Positions 32,222-44,042 of a stretch of 64,000 bases of DNA are shown here, one piece after another. The stretch is taken from contig NC_057810.1 of the NCBI RefSeq assembly GCF_018294505.1, forward strand, positions 702,131,852 to 702,195,851, in the 5' to 3' direction. Position 1 is the stretch's first letter. Each line of letters opens with the position of its first letter. The notes below the pieces were generated by a model. It searched no databases. It was not told the DNA's origin and was given only the letters and a program-made list of their open reading frames with translations. This stretch comes from Triticum aestivum. Lineage: Eukaryota; Streptophyta; Magnoliopsida; Poales; Poaceae. Position numbers and translations under genes: made by a program.

Positions 32222-33590
32222 CAATAATATGTGAGAGGAAGGAAGTGTATTTATCTCGATAGGTGTGTGTATGTGGCGCAAAGATAACAAACATGAAAAG
32301 GACTAATGTTGCCCTCTCCCCGCCCCCCTGTTCCGTTCTATGAATGCTTGTCAGATGTAAGATGTAACATTTCCTGTGCTCAACCATAACTCATTTGTAA
32401 TCGTGATCTCTTTGTAGTCAGCAAAGTTGTGATCTCTTTGTAATCAGCAAAGTTGTGAAAACGCCATGTGTTGTGAGCGACAGTATGTATAGCAAGTTAG
32501 TTTGAGTTGTCGACTCTTGCTATGTGTGCTCCAAATTGTCAGGTTTTATCTGCCACTTCTGCTTCGGTACAACCCCCTAAACACAACAATGAATGAGATC
32601 TCTCTATACCCCCTTCTAATTAAGGGTAGTCACTAGCTCGCTCGCCTCTGTGTGATTGAGCCACAATTTGTCGCAAGGAGCGGTAAATAGGTATATCCAC
32701 CGTCTTTCCCTAAAAAAGGTCTTTCTACCGTCCTTGGCGCCGGCGGCTTTTTCTCAAATTTGTGAATCCTTTTCAGTTTCATGAATTTTTTTGCAACTTT
32801 TTTAGTGAAAGTTTTTCTAAAATCTGTACAAAATTTACAATTTTTTTACAAACCAGTTTTTTTGTATAGGTAGAATTTTTTTTACAAAAGGATTCCCAAA
32901 TTTTAGAAAAATTTCGCAAATTGGTGGATTATTTTCCTTTTTCAAAATCTCAGATTTTTTACAAAAATATTGCGAAAAAAGAGATGCACTTTTTGCAAAT
33001 CCCTGAATCCGTGAATGCTTTTTTCGGCCCAACGGGAGCAATGGCGTCGCCTAGTGAGGGCCAAGCCCTAAAAGTTTTTTCTTTTCTATCTTTCGTTTTA
33101 TGTTAATTCTTTTTCTCTTTTCTGAACATTATTATTATTTTAGAAATCTGTTCAAAAATTTGAAATATTCTTGGGAATGCCAAAAAATGTTCTTATCTTT
33201 AAATTTTGTTTAAAATGTTTATAAATGTTTTCATTTTTGATTTTTTTGTTCACAAAATTAAGAAATGTTTGTGTTTAAAAAATAGTTGTTTTTTAAAGTA
33301 CATGCTCTGAAATTTGTGGTCAACATCAATTGTTAGGAATTTGTTAGCAATTTTGAAAAATGTGTTTGATTTTATACAATTTTCATACACAATTTAGAAT
33401 TTCAAAATTATTGAAATTTTTAAAGAAATGGCTAGAACATAAGAAAATGTTCATGTTGATTGATAATGATAGAAAATGCAAATAATAAAATCATTCGAAT
33501 TAAAAAAAACTACATTGTCATGGATGCACCCGTCTAGTCTAATCTAGCACACTCCTCTGAACTTGTGGTTTTCTGGACTATGGATAAATG
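32222..33590. other. AT-rich spacer after the LUH copy, no gene seen
   Basis: 32222-32560 resembles the LUH 3' region. 32700-33500 is AT-rich with many T/A runs and 'aaaatgttc'-like words, as also seen at 39880-41050, probably the inside of degenerate DNA transposons. No coding frame with recognisable motifs. Confidence 0.4.
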
Positions 33591-33594
33591 TCTC

Positions 33595-33790
33595 TTCTTG
33601 CAGCAGTATGGCACGGACATATGAGGCATAGACCCGAATGACTTCTGACACCGTTTGCACGTTGCGACATGTCCAACCATTTATTGGTCCCTTTTCACCG
33701 AGAAAACATCAGAAAATGCAAAATTTATCAAAAATCCAAATAACCTGGCATAATGCCTTGAATTAGTCGTAGAATATGGTGGAAATTTTA
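33595..33790. repeat. Single partial copy of the ~317-bp repeat found at 39207-39880
   Basis: 'ttgcacgttgcgacatgtccaaccatttattggtc' and 'cataatgccttgaatta' match the units at 39207-39880. The two sites are separated by the nested LTRs 33860-39206, so the LTR pair probably inserted into a larger array of this repeat. Confidence 0.6.
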
Positions 33791-33859
33791 TTTGTCAAGT
33801 GAACAAATGCTTATTTCTATCTACGCAAATGGTGGATGTGAACAAATGCGAGATAGAAA

Positions 33860-35304
33860 TAGCATTTTATTTGTCAAGCATAAAACCTAAATCGAGTAGG
33901 CTCACCTATGTGCACCAACAACATATGCTAGGTAAGATAAACAACTAAGTGATAGCAGATATATAACATGTAACACTATGACTATCACAAGGTGGGGCTC
34001 GGGTAAGAGATAACCAAGGCACGTAAAGACGACGATGTATCTCGAAGTTCACACACTTGCGGATTCTAATCTCCATTTGAAGTGGTGTGAAGGCATAATG
34101 CTCGCCAAAATGCCATTAGGGCCACTGTAATCTCCTCACTCCCTCGCATAATGCAAGATGTCGTAATTCCAGTAAGAGACCCTTCAGGCGATCACCGAAC
34201 CAGTACAAATAGCAACCCTTGGGGCGGTCACCGAACCCGTACAATTGACAACCCTTGGGGGCGGTCACCGGAACCCATACAAATTGCTCGGGGGAATCTT
34301 CACAATTTAATTGAAGACCTCGACGCTTGGCTCGAAGCTTTCCACCACAATGATTGAGCTCTGCGACACCACCAACCATCTAGGGCACCCAAGCACCCAA
34401 AAGGAATAAGCTCTAGGGTACCAAGCACCCAAGAGTAATAAGCTACACAAACTTCACTTCCACGTATCATCGTGGAGAACTCAAACCTATGCACCAAATG
34501 CAATGACAAGGGCACACGAAATGCCCAAGTCATTCTCTCCCAAATCCCACCACAACAACTAATGCTATGGAGAAAAATGAGAGGAAGAACAAAGAGAAGA
34601 ACACAAAGAGCTCCAAGTCTAGATCCAAAGTGGTTCCCCTCACTTAAGAGGGGAAAGTGATTGGTGGAAATGTGGATTTAGATCTCCTTTCTCTTTTTTT
34701 TCAAGAATTAGCAATAATCATTGGAGGGATTGAGAGATCGCAAGCTCAAAGAAGGTCAACAATGCAGGGCAAACATGATCTCAATGGATAAGATCCATTG
34801 GGGAGAATACCCAATTTATAGGTGGGGACAAATCCAACTGTTATGGCACAACCCGCAGTAAAGCGGTACTACCGCTTCATGCGGCAGTACCTAGAGAACT
34901 GCGGTACTAAGTTGATCAACAAAGCGGTAGTACCGCGCTAAGCAGTACTACTGGGCAGTACTACCCCCTAGTACTGTGAAAGCTGCAAGGGACTACAGAG
35001 CAAAAAAGCTAAGTGGAAGTGTGATAGTAGTAGGCAGCAGAAGTACCGCGTCAAGAGGTACTACCGCTGGGGTAGGAGCGGTACTACCGTGCCCTACAAC
35101 CGCCGATGCGGAAAATAGTCTAGTAGTCCAAATATAAGCGGTAGTGCTCATGGCACTGGACTACGGAAGTACCGCGCAAGCGATACTACTGCTAGAGAGC
35201 TTCAAAATAGCGCAAGCAAAACATATGGAAGTAAGAAGACCAGAACTGCCATAACTTCTGCAAACGTTGAAGCGGAGCATAGTGTGGCGTCGAGCGAGAA
35301 AGGT
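33860..35304 (-). repeat. LTR, 3' half, minus strand (interrupted)
   Basis: Reverse complement of the family seen at 35640-38266. It includes a ~36-bp motif with 'ggcggtcaccgaacc' repeated three times (34185-34290) and clusters of GCGGTACTACCGC-like near-palindromes (34860-35200). It lacks its beginning, which is found at 38267-39206. Together they make one LTR split by an insertion. Coding frames here are chance. Confidence 0.7.
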
Positions 35305-35639
35305 CTCTTTTTTGGTTTATTCACTGATCTGAAATGAAACTTAGCACTTGTTTTTTTTATTGATTCCTGGGGCTAGGCGTTCGCAAAATCAGTCTATCCG
35401 AACCGCAGACGCACTTTTCAGATCAGTGACGGCCTCTCCAGCAGAGCTGGGCGCCGGGGCCCTGGATGCGCTAGCGATCGGCACATTAAGGGAGTACTTG
35501 CCCGGGTTTCTCGGCCTGGTATCCTTATCCTCGAGGATCTAAAATCAGCAAACTCAAGCTAGTTGGGTAGAAAACGACAAGTACTATCCAATGATAATAG
35601 GATAAGGAAGAGAACCTTCCCAAATGAAAGAACATGCAG
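35305..35639. other. Unassigned segment between two LTRs, with an inverted repeat
   Basis: 'CACTGATCTGAAA' (about 35321) and its inverse 'TTTTCAGATCAGTG' (about 35415) could fold around a ~75-bp loop. The GC-rich part (35440-35540) has no recognisable motif. It may be the internal end of the element whose LTR starts at 35640. Confidence 0.4.
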
Positions 35640-38266
35640 TGCCCCCATGTTTGGTTTTGGTAATTGATGACAATCTCTATGGACTAATGGTTGTCTTGAG
35701 TTATATTTGAAGGATTTGTCCATAGGATTTTCTTGAAGTCCATGTGTTGGTTTCAAGGAGTTTATGAGTTGACCAAGGTGCTATTAAGGAATTATCCAAA
35801 GATTGGTCATGCGAGTGTTGAGCTTATTGCAAGCATGTCTTGAAGAAGAAGAAGGTTGTGTGATCATTCATGTTTACCTTCAATACATCATCCAAATGAA
35901 GAGAGTTGCAAAGATTTAAGGTTGATCAAGACTAAGTCAATAGTGAATCAAGTTGATCAACTCACAAAGCGTAGAAGATGTACCGAGAGGTATCAAGTGA
36001 TCCCATGGTATGGTAAGCTTTGTCCATTGCACTTTGTGTACTAACCCATGGTCTATGTGAGAGTTCTATGTGGGGTTAGGTATGTATCCATGGGCTTGCA
36101 TCAAGAGGAAGATATCATACAACCCATGGAAAGGATGACATCAAGTGGTGATCGTCATCAAGATTGCCGTGTGCAAGTTCAAGTGGAGCATCACGAAGAG
36201 ATCAAGTGCTTGAATCTTGCCATCCATTGTGGTGTCAATGGACTTGTGAAGATGAGCCGAAGAGTGGCTCACCCATAATGGACTATGGGGGAGCAATCAT
36301 CTAGTCTTCATCGAGCCAACGCAATCAAGAAAGGTGGTCCATCTTGAGGGAGTCAAGATCGTCATCATCTAGCTCAAGTGGACCATGTGCAAGGCAGAGG
36401 TTTTCCCTTGATAGGTTTTCTATTTTACCGGTCTCATGGTGGTAGTAGGGAGACCGGGTTATATGATCGTTTGCCGTACTATCAAGGGGGGCTCTCAAGT
36501 TGGTAGCTTGATCGTATCGTTAGTAGAGAGCTCAAACCATTGCATCCTTGCATCATGTTTATTGGTTCTTGTTTGTTTCTCTTTGTGAGTCTTAGAGCTT
36601 ATGGTCATCTTGATGACAAGCTTGAGTTCATCGAAAACGGAGTTCGCATGCGTCTTCTATGATGTTTTCGGTGTTGGAGGTTTTACCGCTCTTATCCAAG
36701 GAAGGGTTCTCACCATTTTATTATGGGCCTTTTCTCATTTGCTTCTTATTGATATTTCTATCAAGATTATGTTATCCCTTGTTGCTAGCTTTCCAACAAA
36801 CTTGGTTTCATCGAATTCGGAGCTCATATGCGAAAGTTGTGGCTGTTTTGATATTGCCTGTTTTACATAGAGAGGTTGTACCGCCCCGTAGAGAGGTTGT
36901 ACCGGTTGACCGGTACAACCGGTGTTTGGAGCGGTTGTACCGCTCCAGAATTGGTCCGGAGGTTGTACCGGCCATGTACCGCTCTACCACCGGACTAGTT
37001 TCTGTTTTGGAGCGGTTCTTGGGCGGTTGTTGACCGGTTTAACCGGTCTAACCGGTACTACCGGTTCCCCAGGCTGTTGTACCGCTTAGAGCTTTTCCCA
37101 GGTTCGTTTTTCCTCTGCTTTGGCCGGTTGTACCAGTTCGTGCACCGGTTGTACCGGTCCTACAGGTTTCTGCACATAACGGGCAGATTCATGGGGACCT
37201 ATTTAAGGGGGTCTTCTTCCTCAATGGTTCCCCATCTCTTTAGCTCATTTTTGCCCCCATTGTTGACCTTCTTCGAGCTTGCTAACTCTCAATCCCTCCA
37301 TGGATTCTTGCTAGTTTTTGAGGGAAAAGAGAGAGGAGATCTAGATCCACATTTCCACCAATCACTTTCTCCTCTATGTGAGGGGAACCCCTTGGATCTA
37401 GTTCTTGGAGTTCTTGGTGTTCTCCTTCTTGTTCTTCCTCTCATTTTCCTCCCTAGCATTAGTTGCTTCGGTGGGATTTGAGAGAGAAGGACTTGGGCAC
37501 TCCGTGTGCCCTTGCCATTGCATTTGGTGCATCGGTTTGAGTTCTCCACGGTGATACGTGGAAGTTACAAGTTGAGAAGTTTATTACTCTTGGGTGCTTG
37601 GTGCCCTTGAGCTTGTTCCTCTTGGGTGCTTGGGCGCCCTAGACGGTTGGTGGTGTTCGGAGCTCAATCATTGTGGTGTAAAGCTCCGGGCAAGCGTCGG
37701 GGTCTCCAATTAGGTTGTGGAGATCGCCCCGAGCAATTTGACGGGTTCCGGTGACCGCCCCCAAGGATTGCCAAAGTGTACGGGTTCGGTGACCGCCCCC
37801 AAGGGTTGCCATTTGTACGGGTTCGGTGACCGCCCTCAAGGGTCCCTTAGTGGAATCACGGCATCTTGCATTGTGCAAGGGCGTGAGGAGATTACGGTGG
37901 CCCTAGTGGCTTCTTGGGGAGCATTGTGCCTCCACACCGCTCCAAACGGAGATTAGCATCCGCAAGGGTGTGAACTTTGGGATACATCATCGTCTCCGCG
38001 TGCCTCGGTTATCTCTTACCCGAGCCCTTTACTTATGCACTTTACTTTGTGATAGTCATATTGTTCTTGTCATATATCTTCCTATCACATAGTTGCTTAT
38101 CTTGCTTAGCATAAGTTGTTGGTGCACATAGGTGCGCCTAGTTGTTGTAGGTTTTGTGCTTGACAAATTAACCGTTAGGTTTATTCCGCATTTGTTCAAG
38201 CCTAAACCGTAAATATTTTAAAACGCCTATTCACCCCCCCCTCTAGGCGACATCCACGATCTTTCA
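35640..38266 (+). repeat. Long LTR (about 2.6 kb), plus strand, inserted into a relative
   Basis: It starts TGCCCCCATGTTTGGTTTTG and ends ...GATCTTTCA with the common 'cacccccccctctaggcgacatc' stretch just before. The middle has many 'gttgtaccgg' and 'ggtacaaccgg' words, and the 3' part has a ~37-bp 'cggtgaccgcccccaagg' tandem (37740-37850). Both flanks are the same LTR family on the opposite strand. No 5-bp target duplication is visible at the two ends (TGCAG and CCAAA), so it is not a simple solo-LTR insertion. I do not name the family. Confidence 0.7.
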
Positions 38267-38838
38267 CCAAATATGACCCGACAAAAACTCCAACATAAAA
38301 AACACAATAGATGATGCATACGAAATCCATTTTCGATGAACTTGAACTTGTCATGAAGATGATCACACACTAGAAAACTCACACTGAGAAAAACCAAACA
38401 AGAACCAAGAAAGATGATGCCAATGATGCAAAGGTTTGAGCTCTCTACAAATGATATGATCAAGCTACTCACTTGAGAGTCCCCCTTGATAGTACGACAA
38501 TCAATCCTATAACCCGGTCTCCCAACTAGCACCACGAGACCGGTAAAATAGAAAACCTATCAAGGTCAAACCTTTTCCTTGCGCAAAATCCAGTTGATCT
38601 AGATGATGACAATCTTGACTTTCTCAAGTTGAACCACCTTTCTTGATTTCGCATGCTCGATGAAGACTAGTAGATTGCTCCCCACTCCACCATGGATGAG
38701 ATACTCTTCGTCACATATTCACAAGTCCATTGTCAACACAATGAATGACAAGCTTCAAGCACGTGATCTCTTCGTGATGCTCCGCTTGAACTTGCACACC
38801 GCAACCTTGATGACGATCTTCACTTGATGTCATCATAG

Positions 38839-38869
<31 letters not shown>

Positions 38870-39206
38870 GATATCTTCCTTTTGATGCACGCCCATGAAA
38901 ACATACCTAACCCCAAAAAGAACTCTTACGTAGACCATGTGTTAGTACACAAAGCATAATGGACAATGCTTACCATACCAAGAGGTCACTTGATCCATCG
39001 GTACATCTTCTACGTTTTTGTGAGTTGATCAACTTGATTTACTCTTTGACTTAGTCTTGATCGGCCTTGTATCATATCTTCTTATAACCTTAAAACCAAC
39101 AAATGGTCTTCAAGCAAAACCTATGGACAGACCCTTAAAATATAATTCAAGGTAGTAATTACTCCATAGGGATTGGTATCAATTACCAAAACCAAACATG
39201 GGGCAC
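38267..39206 (-). repeat. LTR, 5' half, minus strand (partner of 33860-35304)
   Basis: On the minus strand, starting at 39206 with TGCCCCATGTTTGGTTTTGG, this follows the 5' part of the LTR at 35640. It stops at 38267 where the plus-strand LTR ends. Fragments of frames in it are noise. Confidence 0.7.
38842..38869. repeat. (TA)n microsatellite
   Basis: Fourteen TA dinucleotides inside the minus-strand LTR half. The plus-strand LTR does not have the expansion at the matching place (about 36110). Confidence 0.9.
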
Positions 39207-39880
39207 CATGCTCTTTCGCTGAGCATATCCATGGTAGACATCCATGCCAGGTTTGAACGATTTTCAACACATTGTATGCAAGTTGCGACATGTTCGACCA
39301 TTTATCGGTCTTTTTTTCACCGAAAAAACTATAGAAAATGCAAAAGTTGTCGAAAACCCAAACAACTTGGCATGGTGCCATGAATTGGTCATACAAGGCC
39401 ATGAAAAAATTAAGCCATTTCAAAGATGTCGAGAAACAACGTGCTTTCAGACGTAGCCTTCTAGCCTACCGAAGACCCTCGATTCAACATGGTCCATTTC
39501 TGGACATTTTTGAAATGACTCCAACTTTTGCAAGTAGGTGGGCATCCTCATGTAGACAGCCATGCCAGGTTTGAATGATTTCCGACATGTGTATGCAAGT
39601 TGCGACACGTCCGACCATTTGTCGGCCTTTTTGACCGAGAAAACTCCAGAAAATGCAAAATTTGCGGAACACTAAAACAACTTGGCATGATGCCTTGAAT
39701 TAATCATATACAAGTCAATGAATGGGGTCCTTTGATGGATGTCGATAAACAACATTCTCTCAAACGGAGCTTTCTGGCCTACCCAAACACCCTACGTTAA
39801 ACACGGTATTTTTTGGACAGTCTTGAAATGACCCCAACTTTTGCTAGGCGGGCATGCCCATGATAGACATCGTTTGAAGA
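39207..39880. repeat. ~317-bp tandem repeat, two copies
   Basis: Two diverged units, with 'caacttggcat.gtgccatgaatt' at about 39361 and 39678, 'gcaagttgcgaca..tccgaccattt' before each, and 'gccaggtttgaa' at their starts. A further part-copy lies at 33595. Possibly subterminal repeats of a large DNA transposon, or a satellite. No function can be assigned. Confidence 0.65.
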
Positions 39881-41460
39881 AAACAATACTTAAACTTATA
39901 ATTTAAACAGGTACTTAAAACTGTTATATTAAGTTTTTAACATAACTAATAAATACAATGGGGTTAAATTGAAAACAGTTAATGTTTTTGTTAAAAAACA
40001 TTTAATCAATATTTGAAGGAAAACATAATTTAAAATCATAAATTAAAACAGTTACTTAAAACTATTGTTTTTGTATTCCAAACAATATTTAAAATTATTT
40101 AAAATGTTAAAATGAAAAAATTTCATAAAGGAGGAAAATGAATTAATGAAAAAAAAGAAGAAACAAGAAAAAAATAAAAAAGATGCAGTAGATTGCCGCT
40201 GTTTCGCACAAGGTGAACGGCGGAGCAATGCGTTTGGGCTGGTCCATTTATGCATACAGTCTACGGAACTAACCGTCAGGTTTTTTTATTTTTCTATTAC
40301 TGCTTTTCCAATATTATCTTTTTTCCTTTTTTTCTGTTTCTTTTTCATTGTTTTAATTTTTTCCTTTTTCTTTCTTGTTTCCTTTTCAAATTTATTGCTC
40401 GTTTTGAAAAAATGTTCTTGAGATTTTTTTTGGAAATTTTGGAAAATATTCATGTTTTGAAAAGTTGTTTATATTTTCAAAAAATGTTTGTTTTCAATTT
40501 TTAAACAAATTTAAAAATTGTATGTGATTTTCAGAAAAATGTTATTGTTCTCAAATTATTCAGAATGTTAAAAAATGTTCCCATTTTCGATTTTTTCTCA
40601 AAACTCAAATATTGTACATGTTTTAAAAATGTCCGTTTTTATATTATTTTTTTGCAATTTAGAAAATGTTCATTTTTTCAAATATTCGTATTTACCTATT
40701 TTTTGCATAAATTCCAAACATGTATTCTTGTTTTCGGGAAACTTTTCAGAATGTTAATCCCGTTTTCAATTTTTTTCTCAAAACTCAAAAATTGTTTGGG
40801 ATTTTCATAAAATGTTCACACTTTTGAAAAGTTGCTTAGAATTTCGAAAATATTCCCATTAACAAGTTTGGTCTATAATTCAAAAAATGTTTGCATTTTT
40901 CAGAAATTTAAAAAATTGTATGTGTCAAAAAAGGCATGTTTTTTTAAAAGTTGAATTTTCAAATTTTGTTCGAGTTGTCAAACAACTATCAGAGTTTTAA
41001 ACATTACTCACTTTTTAGAAAATTCTTTATAATTTCCCAGAAAAGATCAAAAAATATCCAAAAACTCGCGCGGATTCTGTGTTGCACTTAGCTCTGAAAG
41101 TGGCGCGCTCAATGATAGTCACCAGTCAGCTCGAGCTCCTCTGTGTGAGCTATAGGTCCGGAGTTTGAATGCTTGCATGGTCGTTCTTTGTTCTTTTTTT
41201 TGGACATTAGATCGCTGCCATACTGTATGTGTGCGTTTGCTACATACGGCGTGTACATGTAAAAGTGGGTGTAACTTGTCATAAGTCCATATTACGCTTT
41301 ATACGTTTATAGTGAGAGGGGTTGTACCGAAGTGGGACTCTCTGCCTGCATATAGTTCTGAAATGCCATGCTGATAACTTAATTCAACACAAGAGATGGC
41401 GGCTTTAGAAAGAAATGATCTGTAGGCCGTTTTAGCAACAAAGAAATGGACCAATAACAC
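39881..41460. other. AT-rich low-complexity DNA, no gene seen
   Basis: Long A/T runs and repeated 'aaaatgtt', 'ttttgaaaa' words to about 41050. 41060-41460 has mixed composition with no motif. All frames in this part are low-complexity (Phe/Lys/Leu-rich) and not convincing. Confidence 0.45.
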
Positions 41461-41462
41461 TA

Positions 41463-41516
41463 CTCCCGCCGATTCATATTAAGTTATCAACGGTAATTGA
41501 TATGGATTGGAGGCAG
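41463..41516. mobile_element. Short Stowaway derivative (54 bp)
   Basis: CTCCCGCCGATTCATATTAA and the inverse of 'atatggattggaggcag' between TA dinucleotides (41461-41462, 41517-41518). It is internally deleted relative to full-length relatives. Confidence 0.55.
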
Positions 41517-41770
41517 TACTTTGTACTAAATCAACGAAAACTATTCACTTCAGATTCTGTAAAATAGAAATCCTTGCACCTGCAGGAAGGTAAAGAAAGA
41601 TATCGCCTCACCAGGAAGGTAAAGAAATGGACACCGCTGTTATTATTCCTTCCGATTCTGTCGAATCTCACTAGCCTTTCTTAGCGCCAACACACTAACC
41701 ACAAGAGAGAGACAAATCCTTTGCATTTACCAGGTGGATCACAATCAGAGTTAATTTACGGTTACCCGCC

Positions 41771-41780
41771 TGTATATATC
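41771..41780 (+). promoter_or_regulatory. TATA box of the first cysteine-rich peptide gene
   Basis: TGTATATATC lies 112 bp upstream of the ATG at 41892, a normal distance for a short-leader gene. The downstream family members have TATA boxes at comparable places. Confidence 0.5.
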
Positions 41781-41891
41781 ATCCACGCCCCCCCAAATCA
41801 CAAACCAAACACAAACAGGATCGCCCGCAGCACGAGCAAAACCAACCTTCTTCGTCTCCAGAGGAAATAGCAGACCACTCCCAGTCCCACA

Positions 41892-42376
41892 ATGGCCGCC
41901 AGTCCCAAGCCCCAGCTCCTCCCGGCGCTCCTCCTCCTCGCCGCTGCCGCCGCCCTTGTCGTCGCGTCCTGCCACGCGGCACGGCTACCACAGGCCGCCG
42001 GAGGTACAGATAGCTCTGCAACTCCGGCCGGTCTCAGTTACATACATTTACATTTATAGTAGCACATGTTTTCTCTTTCTCTTTCTTTCTGACGTGGTCG
42101 GTCGGCCGGTCTCGACGTTTGTGCGTGCGTGCAGGTGGAGGCTTGGCGGCGGAGAAGTCGCACAGGGACGCCAGCTGCCTGGAGCTCACGCAGGTGGAGT
42201 GCCAAATTACGCCGTGCACCAATTACTGCTTCCGCATCGGGCTCAACACCACGGGCTATTGCACCTTCAAAGGCCTCAACGTCTACTGCTGCTGCCCTGT
42301 CCCGGCCGCCGACGCCGCCACCGCCGAGCTGCCGGCCTCCCTCCCCCCCTCCGGCCCTCAGGCCGGTTTAGTTTAG
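41892..42376 (+). CDS. Small secreted cysteine-rich peptide (8-Cys, C-C-C triplet), member 1
   Basis: Two exons, 41892-42003 and 42135-42376, with a phase-1 GT-AG intron, encode 117 aa. Residues 1-29 form a signal peptide (hydrophobic Leu/Ala core, likely cut after SCHA), so the peptide should be secreted. The mature part has eight cysteines spaced C-x7-C-x4-C-x3-C-x10-C-x8-CCC, with the family signature 'C.RIGL...GYC.F.GL..YCCCP', then a Pro/Ala-rich tail. AATAAA is at 42477-42482. The shared layout with the genes at 57095 and 62289 shows a real local family. I do not recognise a named family; defensin-like or another cysteine-rich signalling or antimicrobial peptide is possible, but the function is unknown. 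Confidence 0.85.
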
Positions 42377-42750
42377 CCACGTAGGCATAGCTGGATCTTC
42401 ATGCCCACGTACACATTTTTACCAACATTGTAGAGAGAGATATTGAAAACCACGCGCCATATGTATCACCATCAGCAATAAAGTTTGCAAAACTCAAATG
42501 TATCGCTCGGCCGTACTGGCTGGCTAGCCTCTATTTTGATACGATGCTGTTTTCTTTTAACTATAGGGGGAAAAGCTCCTCGCCGGAATTTTTTCATTTC
42601 AAATGAACGGAAGAGTGTGTACAAGTACACTTATCGTGGGGAAAGTATATCAGGCATAGACGGGCGTGTTCCTTTTTGATCACTGGATTTGACTCCCATA
42701 AGGTTAGATCATCAATGATGTTGATAACTGTCACCGAGGAACCGAGGAAC

Positions 42751-43020
42751 CTAGATGGAGTTGTCGAAGAACCATAGCCTATCTAGTGTCCCAAATTTTC
42801 CGTAGAACGATGAGAATGAAGGGGCCGGTGAAGACCAAAACTCGCCGAACGACCTCAAAGGTCTGCCAAATGCCGATATCCCGCGACACCGAGCAATAGG
42901 GCATGAGAAGGATAGGTGTTGCCGATCCTCTAAAACATCCGGGGCAGGTCGAGTTGTCTTGCAAGTTTTTTCTGTGGACGGTCCAGCTGAAGATCTTGAA
43001 CTTTGCCGGCACACACAATT
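42751..43020 (-). pseudogene. LINE reverse-transcriptase zinc-binding (zf-RVT) fragment
   Basis: The minus-strand frames read 'PAKFKIFSWTVHRKNLQDNSTCPGC' and then 'CSVSRDIGIWQTF' after a frameshift, which is the C-terminal Cys-rich zf-RVT domain of plant LINE ORF2. It is only a remnant of about 85 codons and belongs to a different LINE copy from the one at 44043. Confidence 0.6.
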
Positions 43021-44042
43021 CTCAGATGGCGTATAGTTTGGAGTTTCTCATTTGAGCAGAGAGGGTTGCGTATGCACGGCGACCGCTGAAACTTGAGCCA
43101 TCCCCTGCAACAAAAAACTCAAGGAAGAGAGCTCACTGTCGCAGTTTGTCAAGGATATATTTACCGGGGAGGGGTGGGGGGACGGGGATCGGAATTTGTG
43201 GTTACTGCATTAAACCAGAAATTACAGGACAAAATCTCGAAACAAATTTGAATTTAAATTTCTTTTATTGTATATAAGGAATGTGAACGGTGAATCTAGG
43301 TAACCATTCAGGAACGGTCTTATCTCGGTGGTGGACATCATGCTTTACTCCGAACTGCATGGTCGCGGGTTCGATCCCTGTGCTCTCTCCGGCTTACTAA
43401 TATTTGTTGATGTTAATGTCTAAAATTTATAAGAACACTCGGAATTCTCTGTCTAAATGAGATAAGGAGTAATTTCCGCACAAAGTGTCACAACAAATAC
43501 GCAAAACAGAACACCGAGACCAAATAAACCAATATTAGTCTTGACCTTTAGTTGAAATTCACCTCATAAGAAACCAATGGCCTACAGCATCACCTCATAA
43601 GCTGAAAAGAAGTCCCGCCATGGTTGACTAGACCACACGATCAGGAACCCAGATCAACATGACACAAACCCCACATCTCAAGCAACGAGCCAAGACAGCG
43701 AACAATAACATACCTAAAGGAATAAAGGAAAAAAAACAGCCCCTTCTTGTGATGTTGCAGAGACCTTTTGTTATAGTGAAAAAATGCTGCTAGGGGGTGG
43801 ATGCTCGTAGCTGATTGGGTCGGCGTGCTGCAATGTTAGTATTCGTCACAACTTGTAGTTGGAAAAGCAGTCATATACAAAAGACCATGTGTAATGGGTG
43901 CACATATACTCGGTAGAGTCAGACAAATATGTTTTCAAAACCGAGTTTACAGTCCCGTTGAGGGGTGGACATAGGGTACCACTTCGACACTCGGCCAGGT
44001 GCCGTCAACCAGTGAACCGCTCGGAGGGAGATTAGTTTGGGC
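43021..44042. other. Anonymous DNA in copy A; box-B-like motif
   Basis: No gene seen. Near 43375 'GCGGGTTCGATCCCTGTGC' looks like a pol III box B/T-loop. The upstream 'tatctcggtggtggac' could be a decayed box A, so this may be an old SINE. In copy B the same site reads GGGTTCAATCCC. Confidence 0.35.

Noticed and set aside
40052..40810. Several Phe/Lys-rich frames
   Set aside because: Low-complexity AT-rich DNA. No conserved motif.
43320..43400. A tRNA gene
   Set aside because: The T-loop-like GGTTCGATCCC is present, but no acceptor stem or anticodon arm could be paired. More likely an old SINE fragment.
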